A DNA stretch of 64,000 bases. It comes from Glaciecola punicea ACAM 611. GTDB lineage: Bacteria > Pseudomonadota > Gammaproteobacteria > Enterobacterales > Alteromonadaceae. Location: positions 62,001 to 126,000 of the forward strand of contig NZ_BAET01000007.1 of NCBI RefSeq assembly GCF_000252165.1. Direction: 5' to 3'. Position 1 is the stretch's first letter. Each line of letters opens with the position of its first letter. The translations under genes and the position numbers were made by a program. The notes under the pieces are model-generated. The model had not been told where the DNA came from. It did no database searches and was given only the letters and a program-made list of their open reading frames with translations. This document shows, in pieces, positions 28,318 through 36,827 of this stretch.

Positions 28318-29799
28318 CTATGTCTTCGACTGCCAAATTTCCTTCTCTTCTAGTTCTCCCTGAATCAAGCAGTCATCTTGTGCAAAGGTAATTTTCTTAT
28401 TCAGCTTGCGTTTCTCACGATAGTCATTGGTTACCGCCACAATAGTGGGCGTTAAGATAAATATGGCAATAATGTTAACTAAGGTCATCATACCTAAGGC
28501 CATATCTGCCATTGCCCACACCATGGGCAAAGAGGCGACCGAACCCCATAAAATCATGAGTAAGTAGCCGGTAGTATAAAAGCCTCGGCCAAACTTATTA
28601 TCGAGCTTAAACATGTGCAGGTTACTTTCGCCGTAGGCATAGTTAGCCACCACCGAGGTGAACGCGAATAGGCAGATAGCGGCTGCTACAAAGTCGCCTC
28701 CTACGCCGCCTAAGTGCGCTTCCATTGCGGTTTGCGTGAGCCTTATTCCTTCCATTTCACCAATACCTGTTTGTGTGCCAAGTAAAATAATGAAGGCGGT
28801 GCAGGTACACAGCACCATGGTGTCAATAAACACGCCAAGCATTTGAACGTAGCCCTGTGAAGCAGGGTGGTTAGGCTCGGGTGATGCAGCTGCGGCGGCA
28901 TGAGGAACACTGCCTGATCCGGCTTCGTTTGAATAAAGGCCACGCTGAATACCGTTTTTAATGGCAGCTGCTAATGCGCCTGCCCCAGCCTCTTGAAGGC
29001 CAAAGGCGCTGGTAATAATGTCGTATAATACGCCCGGCAGTAATTGAATATTAATAATTGTTATTACTAAGGCAACGGTAACGTAGGTAAGGCCCATAAA
29101 CGGTACCACGTACTCGGCAAAGCGTGCAATGGCTCTAAGTCCGCCTACCACTATTAAAGCGGCTAACACCACAATACCCAAGCCAGAATGAATAGTATCT
29201 AGCTCATAGGTATTGTTAAGTGCATCGGCAATGGTGTTTGCCTGCACGGCGCTAAATACGAAGCCGTAGCCAAAGAATAAACACAGCGCAAACAACCATG
29301 CAAAGGCTTTATTTTGAATGCCTTGCTGAATATAATAGGCTGGACCACCGCGGAATTGCCCTCTGGAATCTTTAATTTTATAAACTTGTCCAAGCACACT
29401 TTCCGCATAGCCTGTGGCCATTCCCAGCAGAGCAATGACCCACATCCAAAAAATAGCACCCGCACCGCCTAATGATATTGCTACCGCTACGCCCGCTAAG
29501 TTACCTGTGCCAACGCGCGCTGACAAGCTTGTACACAGCGCCTGAAAAGAACTGATACCGGCGTCGTCCGATTTTGTGCTTTTGCGCATAAGCGAAAACA
29601 TATGCTTGAAATCAAGTATTTGAATAAACTTTAAACGCCAGCTAAACCAGCTGCCTGCGATCACTAATAGAAATATTAGAATGCCGTAGGTGGTCTGGTC
29701 GCCCCAGAGCCAATAATTGGCGATGCCTACTACATAGGTAGCGGCGTTTTGAACAGGAGTTAGAATATCTTGAAGTAGCCAGGTGATAATGTCATTCAT
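28318..29799 (-). CDS. Alanine/glycine:sodium symporter (AGCS family)
   Basis: This 493-aa inner-membrane transporter of the AGCS family (AgcS/AlsT/DagA) takes up alanine or glycine with sodium. Family motifs are SARVGTGNLAGVAVAISLGGAGAIFWMW, FRGGPAYYIQQGI, and GLYSNEAGSGSVPHAAAAA, with about ten TM segments. It lies immediately downstream of the tRNA operon but reads as a separate unit. Exact amino-acid preference is not readable. Confidence 0.93.
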   Translation of the reverse strand: MNDIITWLLQDILTPVQNAATYVVGIANYWLWGDQTTYGILIFLLVIAGSWFSWRLKFIQILDFKHMFSLMRKSTKSDDAGISSFQALCTSLSARVGTGNLAGVAVAISLGGAGAIFWMWVIALLGMATGYAESVLGQVYKIKDSRGQFRGGPAYYIQQGIQNKAFAWLFALCLFFGYGFVFSAVQANTIADALNNTYELDTIHSGLGIVVLAALIVVGGLRAIARFAEYVVPFMGLTYVTVALVITIINIQLLPGVLYDIITSAFGLQEAGAGALAAAIKNGIQRGLYSNEAGSGSVPHAAAAASPEPNHPASQGYVQMLGVFIDTMVLCTCTAFIILLGTQTGIGEMEGIRLTQTAMEAHLGGVGGDFVAAAICLFAFTSVVANYAYGESNLHMFKLDNKFGRGFYTTGYLLMILWGSVASLPMVWAMADMALGMMTLVNIIAIFILTPTIVAVTNDYREKRKLNKKITFAQDDCLIQGELEEKEIWQSKT

Positions 29800-29954
29800 A
29801 GGGGAAAAGGTTAATTACTGTTTCTACAACTTGTGTGTATTGTGCAAGATTTTTAGTCGTTTAACCACGTCAAATCAAAAAACAATAAAAAAAAGTGCTT
29901 ATGAGAAACATGATATCGATAATGAAGGCATATGCTGAGCTTTAAAGGCATAAA

Positions 29955-29987
29955 TAAAAAGCGCCGACTGCTAAATATCGACGCTTT
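29955..29987 (-). terminator. Terminator of the tRNA operon
   Basis: On the minus strand AAAGCGTCGA pairs with TCGGCGCTTT (one G.U pair) around a 10-base loop, followed by a T-run. It starts six bases after the CCA of the last tRNA-Gln. Confidence 0.82.
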
Positions 29988-29992
29988 ATATA

Positions 29993-30068
29993 TGGCTGGG
30001 GTAGCAGGACTCGAACCTACGAATGACGGGATCAAAACCCGTTGCCTTACCAACTTGGCTATACCCCA
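29993..30068 (-). tRNA. tRNA-Gln (TTG), copy 2 of the operon
   Basis: A 76-base cloverleaf with encoded CCA. The anticodon loop TTTTGAT, closed by ACGGG/CCCGT, reads TTG. It has T-loop TTCGAGT and acceptor TGGGGTA/TACCCCA. It is identical to the neighbouring copy. Confidence 0.97.
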
Positions 30069-30107
30069 AAAAAGCTAGCCTTGGAGGCTATCTTTATTGG
30101 AAAAAAA

Positions 30108-30183
30108 TGGCTGGGGTAGCAGGACTCGAACCTACGAATGACGGGATCAAAACCCGTTGCCTTACCAACTTGGCTATACCCCA
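30108..30183 (-). tRNA. tRNA-Gln (TTG), copy 1 of the operon
   Basis: This 76-base copy has the same sequence as the copy at 29993-30068, including the encoded CCA, and is separated from it by a 39-base spacer. It is third in the Met-Leu-Gln-Gln transcript. Confidence 0.97.
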
Positions 30184-30187
30184 GCAA

Positions 30188-30272
30188 TGGTGCGGAAGGA
30201 GAGACTTGAACTCTCACGCCGTGAAGCACTGGAACCTAAATCCAGCGTGTCTACCAATTCCACCACTCCCGC
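30188..30272 (-). tRNA. tRNA-Leu (TAG)
   Basis: An 85-base class II tRNA with a long variable arm. The anticodon loop TTTAGGT on stem CTGGA/TCCAG reads TAG. The acceptor GCGGGAG pairs with CTTCCGC (two mispaired or wobble positions), and CCA is encoded. Confidence 0.96.
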
Positions 30273-30297
30273 ACGGAGTTACTCAGGCAAAGTAAAA

Positions 30298-30374
30298 TGG
30301 TGGCTACGGCGGGACTCGAACCTGCGACCCCATCATTATGAGTGATGTGCTCTAACCAGCTGAGCTACGTAGCC
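30298..30374 (-). tRNA. tRNA-Met (CAT), elongator
   Basis: A 77-base tRNA with acceptor GGCTACG/CGTAGCC fully paired, anticodon loop TCATAAT reading CAT, and CCA encoded. The paired first base pair and the anticodon stem without three G:C pairs mark it as elongator rather than initiator. It is first in the operon. E. coli has a related Met/Leu/Gln tRNA operon next to ubiF. Confidence 0.95.
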
Positions 30375-30403
30375 TGTATTCACTGTGCTTCTAAGTGGCG
30401 CGT

Positions 30404-30432
30404 ATTATGCTTAGTTGAACACAAAGCGTCAA
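30404..30432 (-). promoter_or_regulatory. Sigma-70 promoter of the tRNA operon
   Basis: On the minus strand TTGACG (-35, 30427-30432) and CATAAT (-10, 30404-30409) are 17 bases apart, followed by ACGCGCC. A near-consensus promoter with a GC-rich discriminator is typical of stable-RNA genes under stringent control. It is 30 bp upstream of tRNA-Met. Confidence 0.85.
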
Positions 30433-30471
30433 CCGTTTTTTGTCAAAAATATATCAAAAAAGGACGGTTGA
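30428..30471. repeat. Inverted repeat overlapping the tRNA promoter -35
   Basis: GTCAACCGT with a following T-run is mirrored by an A-run and ACGGTTGAC. The left arm contains the -35 hexamer of the tRNA promoter. The element also lies just downstream of ychF and could be its transcription end, but no T-tract follows the stem in that direction. Confidence 0.6.
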
Positions 30472-30545
30472 CTATAATCTAAGCAGCAACGTCCCTATTT
30501 ACAACTTTTACGCAACTCTTCGGCTAAATATAAAGTAGATAACAG

Positions 30546-31637
30546 TTATACATTAAAACGAAAATGAATTACGTCACCGTCTTTTACGACATACTCTTTA
30601 CCTTCTAAACGCCATTTACCAGCTTCCTTCGCGCCAGACTCCCCTCTGTTTCCAACATAGTCGTTAAAGGCAACAATTTCTGCACGAATAAAGCCTTTTT
30701 CAAAGTCAGTATGTATTTTACCCGCCGCTTGAGGCGCTGTAGAGCCCTCGGGAAAAGTCCACGCGCGGACTTCTTTAACCCCAGCTGTAAAATAGGTTTG
30801 TAGATTGAGCAAATCATAGCCTGCACGAATAACTCGGTTTAAACCAGGCTCTGTTAAGCCGAGCTCATCCATAAATTCTTGTTTTTCTTCTTCGTCAAGC
30901 TCAGCAATGTCTGATTCTACAGCGGCGCAAATACTCACTACTACCGCATTTTCGTTTTTGGCAATCGCTGTTACTTGGTCAAGATAAGGATTGTTTTCAA
31001 AGCCTTCTTCATTCACGTTGGCAATATACATGGTTGGCTTAAGGGTCAAAAAGTTCATGTAAGATATTGCTGCACGTTCTTCTTTGCTTAATTCAAGCGC
31101 TCTTAATAAGCCGCCATCGTTTAGGTGCGGCGTTATTTTCTCAAGTACTTTTAGCTCAAATTTAGCCTCGCTGTCACCACTTTTGGCGCGCTTACCTACT
31201 CGTAAAATAGCTTTTTCAGTGGTTTCTAAATCGGCAAGGCCCAACTCGGTATTAATAACGTCAATATCTTCTTGTGGATTCACTTTTCCGGCAACATGAA
31301 CAATGTTGTCGTCATCAAAGCATCGTACTACATGACCTATAGCATCGGTTTCGCGTATGTTGGCTAAAAACTTATTGCCTAAACCTTCTCCTTTAGATGC
31401 ACCTGCGACTAAACCGGCTATATCCACAAACTCCATAGTGGTAGGAATAACACGCTTGGGATTAACAATTTCTGCAAGCTGATCTAAGCGTGTATCGGGC
31501 ACCGGCACTACGCCTGTGTTTGGCTCTATTGTGCAAAAGGGAAAGTTTGCTGCTTCTATTCCTGCTTTTGTTAATGCATTAAATAGGGTCGATTTACCGA
31601 CGTTTGGCAAACCTACTATGCCACATTTGAAACCCAT
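30546..31637 (-). CDS. ychF: Ribosome-binding ATPase YchF
   Basis: YchF is a conserved Obg-family P-loop protein that prefers ATP and binds ribosomes. Residues 9-17 form the G1 loop [28 protein letters not shown] is G3 and NVNEE-like residues replace the usual NKxD, as in YchF. The TGS domain lies at the C-terminus ([19 protein letters not shown]). At 363 aa it is normal. pth lies 51 bp upstream on the same strand, a widespread pairing. Confidence 0.98.
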   Translation of the reverse strand: MGFKCGIVGLPNVGKSTLFNALTKAGIEAANFPFCTIEPNTGVVPVPDTRLDQLAEIVNPKRVIPTTMEFVDIAGLVAGASKGEGLGNKFLANIRETDAIGHVVRCFDDDNIVHVAGKVNPQEDIDVINTELGLADLETTEKAILRVGKRAKSGDSEAKFELKVLEKITPHLNDGGLLRALELSKEERAAISYMNFLTLKPTMYIANVNEEGFENNPYLDQVTAIAKNENAVVVSICAAVESDIAELDEEEKQEFMDELGLTEPGLNRVIRAGYDLLNLQTYFTAGVKEVRAWTFPEGSTAPQAAGKIHTDFEKGFIRAEIVAFNDYVGNRGESGAKEAGKWRLEGKEYVVKDGDVIHFRFNV

Positions 31638-31688
31638 AATTACCTCTGTTTATTGTGTGTGAACTGCCTAAACACTTAAGCGCTAAGG

Positions 31689-32273
31689 TTATAGCGCTTT
31701 AAAGCTGTGCAGCCGGTGTTGTGCTTTTGTTAGGTTTTGTTCATATAAAATTGGGATACAGCGCATTGCTTCATCAATGGCATCTTCAATGCGGGCGTAT
31801 TCTTCAGGTGGCGCTTTTGACAATACATAGCCTGTTACTTTACTCGCATGGCCCGGGTGGCCTATGCCAATGCGCAAGCGCAAAAATTCTCGCTGATTCC
31901 CCATGCTGCTAACAATGTCCTTTATGCCGTTTTGGCTAGAGCTTCCGCCGCGCTTGAATTTGGCAATGCCGGGGTCAAAATCCAATTCGTCGTAGGCGAC
32001 TAATATTTCATCAATGTCAATTTTATAGAACTGACAAACAGCAGCAACAGACTTGCCGCTTAAATTCATAAACGTAGTGGGAATAAGAAGACGGACGTCT
32101 TCATCGGCAATAATGCCGCGTCCCGAAAAACCAAAAAACTTAGGGTCGAGTTTTAGGTTTATAGCAAACCTTGACGCTAAGCTTTCTAAAAATTGTGCAC
32201 CGGCGTTGTGCCGTGTTTGATGGTATTGTGGGCCTGGATTACCTAGGCCCACAATTAGCCGTATAGCGGACAC
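31689..32273 (-). CDS. pth: Peptidyl-tRNA hydrolase
   Basis: Pth frees tRNAs from stalled peptides. The start is GTG at 32273, seven bases after AAGGA within the end of rplY. A TTG lies just before it and is less likely. The 194-aa protein has [19 protein letters not shown] with the catalytic His, [12 protein letters not shown], and YDELDFDPG. It immediately follows rplY, suggesting translational coupling. Confidence 0.97.
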   Translation of the reverse strand: MSAIRLIVGLGNPGPQYHQTRHNAGAQFLESLASRFAINLKLDPKFFGFSGRGIIADEDVRLLIPTTFMNLSGKSVAAVCQFYKIDIDEILVAYDELDFDPGIAKFKRGGSSSQNGIKDIVSSMGNQREFLRLRIGIGHPGHASKVTGYVLSKAPPEEYARIEDAIDEAMRCIPILYEQNLTKAQHRLHSFKAL

Positions 32274-32276
32274 CAA

Positions 32277-32942
32277 TTAATCCTTGGCGTCTCCTGCTGC
32301 GTTTGGAGCATTAGGGGCAACTGGTGCGCCTTCCTCTTCGTCATCAGCAACTGCAGCGCCTCTAGCTTGTTTAATACTAACAACCGCTAAATCGTGCTCT
32401 TCGCCTCTTGTTAATTCAACAGACTCGACGCCTTTTGGGAAGGTAACATCAGATAAGTGAAGTGTCTCATCTAGCTTAACGTTAGCTACGTCTATCTCAA
32501 TGAACTCAGGCAGATCTTTTGGTAAGCAGGTTATTTCTATTTCATTCATGTGGTGCTCAGCGTGGCCGCCTTCAAGTTTAATAGAGTCTGCTTTGTCTTC
32601 ATTCATAAAATGAATAGGTACGTTTGTAGTAAGTAACTCACCAGCAACGATACGAATAAAATCAATGTGCGTTACTTTTGGCTTAAATGGGTGGCGCTGC
32701 ATATCTTTAACCAACGCTTCTTCTTTCTTACCGTCTATATTGATAGTCAGCACGTGTGAGTAGAAGGCTTCAAAATCTTGCGCTTGATTCACTTTGTTGT
32801 GATCAAGCGAAAGTGATACTGGCTCTTTGCCGGCACCGTAAATAATAGCGGGTACTTTTCCAGCGTGACGTAGGCGGCGGCTCGCACCTTTCCCTAAGTC
32901 AGTGCGCACGGTAGCATCCAGAGTAAATATTGCATCAGACAT
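32277..32942 (-). CDS. rplY: 50S ribosomal protein L25 (CTC/TL5 form)
   Basis: L25 binds 5S rRNA. At 221 aa this is the long CTC-type form with an N-terminal L25 domain ([24 protein letters not shown]), a second beta domain (about 95-185) and an acidic, alanine-rich tail. The short 94-aa E. coli form lacks the second domain. It is in the conserved prs-rplY-pth-ychF order, with an unrelated lipoprotein gene between prs and rplY. Confidence 0.97.
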   Translation of the reverse strand: MSDAIFTLDATVRTDLGKGASRRLRHAGKVPAIIYGAGKEPVSLSLDHNKVNQAQDFEAFYSHVLTINIDGKKEEALVKDMQRHPFKPKVTHIDFIRIVAGELLTTNVPIHFMNEDKADSIKLEGGHAEHHMNEIEITCLPKDLPEFIEIDVANVKLDETLHLSDVTFPKGVESVELTRGEEHDLAVVSIKQARGAAVADDEEEGAPVAPNAPNAAGDAKD

Positions 32943-33106
32943 TATATGTCTCCAAGGTTTGTATTATTACGATTGCGTAAATAATACGATTAAGTGAGTA
33001 GCTTTTTGCGACCAAAAACTACGTGATATACAGTTGTTGTGTTCGTTAACGACAGTGCAGTATCTTATTGATAATAATGTCTATGTAAACGTATAAAAAC
33101 ACCTTA

Positions 33107-33147
33107 AAATATATATGCCGCTTGTTCGAAAACGGCGGCATATTTTA
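33107..33147 (-). terminator. Terminator after the lipoprotein gene
   Basis: TATGCCG (33114-33120) pairs with CGGCATA (33136-33142), flanked by A-rich and T-rich runs that extend the stem. It lies downstream of the 33200-33649 gene on the minus strand. Confidence 0.65.
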
Positions 33148-33199
33148 GCACTTATATTGCATAGCTTACAATCTGAAATTGTCTAAAAGCAGTTTATAT

Positions 33200-33649
33200 T
33201 TACATGCTCTGATTTATATCGCTTACTTTTGAGTCGTCAATGATTTTTATCTCGAGTACTTTAACTAAGGTGCCAAACTGCTGTGTGGTCATTCTATCGG
33301 TTATGGGCTGCACCTTCATCTCAACAATTAAGCCATTTTTACGATGCTCTTCTTTCAAGCCAGAAGGCATATATTTTTTGCCATCATTAGCAATGAAACT
33401 GTAAAACCCGCCTTCAAAGCTTTGATACCGAATTTGACCGGTAAGAATCATTGTTTTGTCTTCTTTTAATTGCGGATCTACCGTTTTCACCACTGCCATT
33501 TGAGATTGATAAATGGGGCTTTGAGCTGTGCTTGCTGTGCTTTTTTCTGTAATCTTGTTACTGCCGCAGGCCGATACACTCACCATCATTATTGCGGCAA
33601 CGAAGTATTTTGGTAAATTAACATGATTTTGTGTCAATACGTTTAACAT
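33200..33649 (-). CDS. Putative lipoprotein of unknown function
   Basis: This 149-aa protein has a basic and hydrophobic N-terminus ending in SVSAC, a good lipobox with the modified cysteine at about residue 28. The mature part has a Ser/Thr/Lys linker followed by a compact beta-rich domain (TGQIRYQSFEGGFYSFIANDGKKYMPSGL ... VEMKVQPI). No named family was recognised. The short beta domain could be OB-like, but that is a guess. It interrupts the usual prs-rplY order and has its own terminator. Confidence 0.75.
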   Translation of the reverse strand: MLNVLTQNHVNLPKYFVAAIMMVSVSACGSNKITEKSTASTAQSPIYQSQMAVVKTVDPQLKEDKTMILTGQIRYQSFEGGFYSFIANDGKKYMPSGLKEEHRKNGLIVEMKVQPITDRMTTQQFGTLVKVLEIKIIDDSKVSDINQSM

Positions 33650-33800
33650 TTGTTGTTCTGTACTTTATGTAAAGTGACGCGGCTAAAGCTGAGGTGTGTC
33701 AAAGTCAGTAGTTTGTATAAAAGGCGATCAGACATTATTTCCCTCAATATTTGGCAAGGATAGTGGCCTTTAGTTCCCTCATACCCGTTGCAGCAACATA

Positions 33801-33827
33801 AAAAAGGCCTACCAAAAGATAAGCCTC
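33801..33827 (-). terminator. Terminator after prs
   Basis: On the minus strand AGGCTTA pairs with TAGGCCT (one G.U pair) and is followed by TTTTTT. It begins about 25 bp after the prs stop codon. Confidence 0.75.
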
Positions 33828-33851
33828 AACTATTAAATATGCAAGTGTAAT

Positions 33852-34799
33852 TTAATATTCAAACATGGCCGATATAGACTCTTCGTTGCTAATACGACGG
33901 ATAGTTTCTGCTAGCATCTCAGATAAGCTCAACTGCTTCACTTTTTTGATTTTTTTCATTTCAGCGGAAAGCGGAATACTGTCTGTTACAATAATTTCAT
34001 CAATTAATGAGTCTTCTAGGTTTCTCGCGGCATTACCAGAAAATATTGCATGCGTGGCGTAAGCATATACGCGTTTTGCGCCGTGGGCTTTTAAAGCCTC
34101 GGCTGCTTTTGCTAAGGTGCCACCGGTGTCAATCATGTCATCTACAATGATGCAGTCTCGGTTTCGCACATCACCAATAATATTCATTACTTGCGCAACG
34201 TTTGCTTTTGGACGGCGTTTGTCGATAATCGCCAAATCGGTGTCGTTGAGTAGCTTTGCTGTGGCTCTTGCTCTAACCACGCCGCCAATATCGGGTGATA
34301 CTACCACGGGCGAGTCAAAATCTCGTTGGAACATGTCATCAAGCAATATGGGGGTACCAAACGCGTTGTCTACAGGCACATCAAAGAAACCTTGAATTTG
34401 CTCTGCGTGTAAATCGACGGTGAGAACCCGATCTACGCCCACGTTAGACAAAAAGTCGGCGACTACCTTAGCGGTAATGGGCACTCTGGCAGAACGCACG
34501 CGGCGGTCTTGTCGAGCGTATCCAAAGTAAGGGATAACCGCAGTAATACGACCTGCAGATGCGCGCCTAAAGGCGTCAATCATAACGATAAGTTCCATTA
34601 GATTGTCGTTGGTAGGAGCACAGGTTGATTGGATAATAAAAACGTCGGAACCGCGTACGTTTTCATGGATTTCTACGCTGATTTCACCGTCACTAAAGCG
34701 ACCGCAAGTAAGATTTCCTAATTTTGTGTACAAACGTTCGGCGACTTTCTGGGCAAGTTCAGGAATGGCATTTCCTGTGAAGAGCTTCATATCAGGCAC
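33852..34799 (-). CDS. prs: Ribose-phosphate pyrophosphokinase (PRPP synthase)
   Basis: Prs makes PRPP from ribose-5-phosphate and ATP. It starts at GTG with [11 protein letters not shown], the same opening as E. coli Prs. It shows the ATP-site segment FGYARQDRR, the divalent-ion site [16 protein letters not shown], and the PRPP loop [10 protein letters not shown]. The C-terminus [13 protein letters not shown] is diagnostic. At 315 aa it is exact. ispE lies upstream, with a decayed tRNA gene between them. Confidence 0.99.
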   Translation of the reverse strand: MPDMKLFTGNAIPELAQKVAERLYTKLGNLTCGRFSDGEISVEIHENVRGSDVFIIQSTCAPTNDNLMELIVMIDAFRRASAGRITAVIPYFGYARQDRRVRSARVPITAKVVADFLSNVGVDRVLTVDLHAEQIQGFFDVPVDNAFGTPILLDDMFQRDFDSPVVVSPDIGGVVRARATAKLLNDTDLAIIDKRRPKANVAQVMNIIGDVRNRDCIIVDDMIDTGGTLAKAAEALKAHGAKRVYAYATHAIFSGNAARNLEDSLIDEIIVTDSIPLSAEMKKIKKVKQLSLSEMLAETIRRISNEESISAMFEY

Positions 34800-34829
34800 A
34801 AGTTATTCCTCGGTGCGTATTAACTATAT

Positions 34830-34905
34830 TGGCTGGGATGGCAGAGATTGAACCTTTTAATGGCGGGATCAAAAGACGCTGCTTTACCAACTTGGCAGTA
34901 CCCCA
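34830..34905 (-). pseudogene. Decayed tRNA-Gln between ispE and prs
   Basis: This 76-base segment aligns end to end with the intact tRNA-Gln (TTG) genes at 30 kb, including the TTTTGAT anticodon loop, TGGGGTA 5' end, D-arm CCAAGTTGGTAA and terminal CCA. Several stems are broken. The anticodon stem GCGTC/CCCGC has two mismatches next to the loop, the T-stem has two mismatches and the T-loop reads TTCAATC, and the acceptor has an A/C mismatch. Pseudomonas keeps a tRNA-Gln at the same ispE-prs location, so this is best read as an ancestral gene in decay. Confidence 0.8.
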
Positions 34906-34937
34906 AATGCATGTTCAGGGGCAGTGATACTTTACGA

Positions 34938-35813
34938 TTACGTACATTGTGCAAGCTTTACATGCAGTGGAGATACATCAAGGCCTTTAGCAACGAACGC
35001 TGTGACCCTATCAGGTAAATACTGCATGACGTCTTTTGCTCGTTCTAATGTAGTAAATTTGGCAAAAACACTGGCACCTGTGCCCGTCATTCTCGACGGT
35101 GCGTAGTGTAGCAATCTGTTGAGTAAATTTGCAACCTCAGGTTGCAAATTACAGACTAATTTCTCACAATCATTTCGTGTTAATGCAAATTTATACTCAT
35201 TAATATCTAGTTTATGAGAATTTCTGGGTAAATCAGGATGCGTAAAAATTGCCTGCGTAGAAATATGCGCATCGGGTGTCGCGATTAAATAGTAAGCGGG
35301 TTCAATATGAGTATTACTTAGTTTATCGCCAATGCCATGGGCAAATGCACTGTGACCATTAACGAAAACGGGTACGTCTGCACCCAACGACTTGCCCAGC
35401 AAGAGCAGCTCGCTTTGACGTAAATTGCACTGCCACAAGTAATTTAACGCCACCAACACAGTGGCTGCGTTAGACGAACCACCGCCTAATCCAGCGCCCA
35501 TTGGAATTTTTTTACGTACATAAATATTAGCGCCTAAAGATGGATTTGACCGATAAGGCAGCAGCAAACAAGCCGCTTTATAAATTAAATTATCTTGTGT
35601 TTTTACGCCGTCAATATTATCGCTAAGTGTGACGTTGGATAATGCGTTAAGCTCTATGCCTATTTTGTCGCCGTAATCGAGCAGTTGAAACAGCGTCTGT
35701 AGCTCATGATAGCCATTCTCATGACGGCCACAAATATGCAAAAATAGATTAATTTTTGCGGGGCTAGGCCACCATTCAAGCGTAGGTTTTATTGCGGGGC
35801 TTACTGGCTCCAT
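34938..35813 (-). CDS. ispE: 4-diphosphocytidyl-2-C-methyl-D-erythritol kinase
   Basis: IspE is a GHMP kinase of the MEP isoprenoid pathway. At 291 aa it shows WWPSPAKINLFLHI at the N-terminus, the ATP loop PMGAGLGGGSSNAATVLVALN, and SRMTGTGASVFAKF near the C-terminus. Its start overlaps the lolB stop by 13 bp, indicating coupling. Confidence 0.98.
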   Translation of the reverse strand: MEPVSPAIKPTLEWWPSPAKINLFLHICGRHENGYHELQTLFQLLDYGDKIGIELNALSNVTLSDNIDGVKTQDNLIYKAACLLLPYRSNPSLGANIYVRKKIPMGAGLGGGSSNAATVLVALNYLWQCNLRQSELLLLGKSLGADVPVFVNGHSAFAHGIGDKLSNTHIEPAYYLIATPDAHISTQAIFTHPDLPRNSHKLDINEYKFALTRNDCEKLVCNLQPEVANLLNRLLHYAPSRMTGTGASVFAKFTTLERAKDVMQYLPDRVTAFVAKGLDVSPLHVKLAQCT

Positions 35814-36502
35814 TCACTAATTCTCATTTTAATGGTGGCTTGGTTACCTGAGTTGTACATATTTATTTGTGTGGGTAATTGGTATTGAATGTTGTTTATG
35901 GTCACATTAGCATAGCTTGTATAGTCAATTGTCCATTGGTCGCAGCGAGATTTTTCGCTGCCTTCATTGGCGCAAACTGGTTTTATTTGCTTGATGAGTC
36001 CATTCTCATAGCGCGTAATTTGCTGGGTGTTTTGCGCCATCACTACCGTTGTATACGAATCGTTAGCTGTGAGCTTATTATTTAAGCGTCCGCCTGGTGA
36101 AGCTGCACCTTTTACCCAAGTGCTTAACTGCTCCAAGGGGACCTGCCATCCCGTTGTTTGATAAATTAGCGCGGACGGCGAAGGGTCTCGATAAGTTTTG
36201 CCATCGGCTTGCAGTATGGCCAGTTGTCCGTCAAACGACAGCGACGCGACATTAATGCCTAGAACACTGCTTAGATCAAACTGCATGCTACGATTATTTT
36301 GCTGCCAGTTCATGTAAGCACTTTTTCGCTGGGAAGGGCTTATAAATGCAATTTTACCTTTTAATTTCCACTGCTGAAGCTGCGCTAAATTATTATTTAA
36401 ATTAATCACGGCTTGGCTTTCTAAAGCCGGTTTGCCTGAACAAGCTGCTAAGCAACATACTACCAAAACACAGGCAAGGCGTTTTATATGACGCTCTTTC
36501 AA
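35801..36502 (-). CDS. lolB: Outer-membrane lipoprotein receptor LolB
   Basis: LolB receives lipoproteins from LolA and inserts them in the outer membrane. The open frame reaches 36655, but the extra N-terminus is not signal-like. A TTG at 36502, preceded by GGCGG, gives MKERHIKRLACVLVVCCLAAC, a good lipoprotein signal with the LAAC lipobox, and a 233-aa protein near the usual size. The mature part contains WKLKGKIAFISPSQRKSAYMNWQQ and a C-terminus (INMYNSGNQATIKMRISEW) typical of LolB. It is divergent from hemA. Confidence 0.93.
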   Translation of the reverse strand: MKERHIKRLACVLVVCCLAACSGKPALESQAVINLNNNLAQLQQWKLKGKIAFISPSQRKSAYMNWQQNNRSMQFDLSSVLGINVASLSFDGQLAILQADGKTYRDPSPSALIYQTTGWQVPLEQLSTWVKGAASPGGRLNNKLTANDSYTTVVMAQNTQQITRYENGLIKQIKPVCANEGSEKSRCDQWTIDYTSYANVTINNIQYQLPTQINMYNSGNQATIKMRISEWSQ

Positions 36503-36827
36503 TAAGCCGCCTATTACTGTCCGTTTTCTTGAACAAAGTGTGCTTAAAAAAAGATTGCTCAAACAAGTATCTCTAAAAAATTTATAAATTGAAGCGCTAT
36601 GTTGCCCAAAGCTAAGCTGTAAATGTGGGCGATTAACGCACTTATAACAAGACATGTATGAAACTTCATGTTAATTCGTTTTTGAACACTCAAGTTGATA
36701 CTAATCTACGCTTAAACATACGGCAATATCATGTTTTTTTCTAACCTTAATTTGTATTTCTTTAAATCTAAGCCACTTTTGACTACAATGCGCTGTCAAT
36801 GAATAACCTTACTAGAAATCATAATAC

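Noticed and set aside
29993-30183. Direct repeat of about 76 bp
   Set aside because: Explained by two identical tRNA-Gln genes, not by a mobile element or CRISPR.
30023-30345. Open frames of 62-90 aa on the plus strand
   Set aside because: They run antisense through the tRNA-Gln, tRNA-Leu and tRNA-Met genes. Their repetitive peptide comes from the tRNA sequence.
36503-36655. Longer N-terminus for lolB
   Set aside because: The extra residues are not signal-like. The TTG at 36502 gives a proper lipoprotein signal with a ribosome site.
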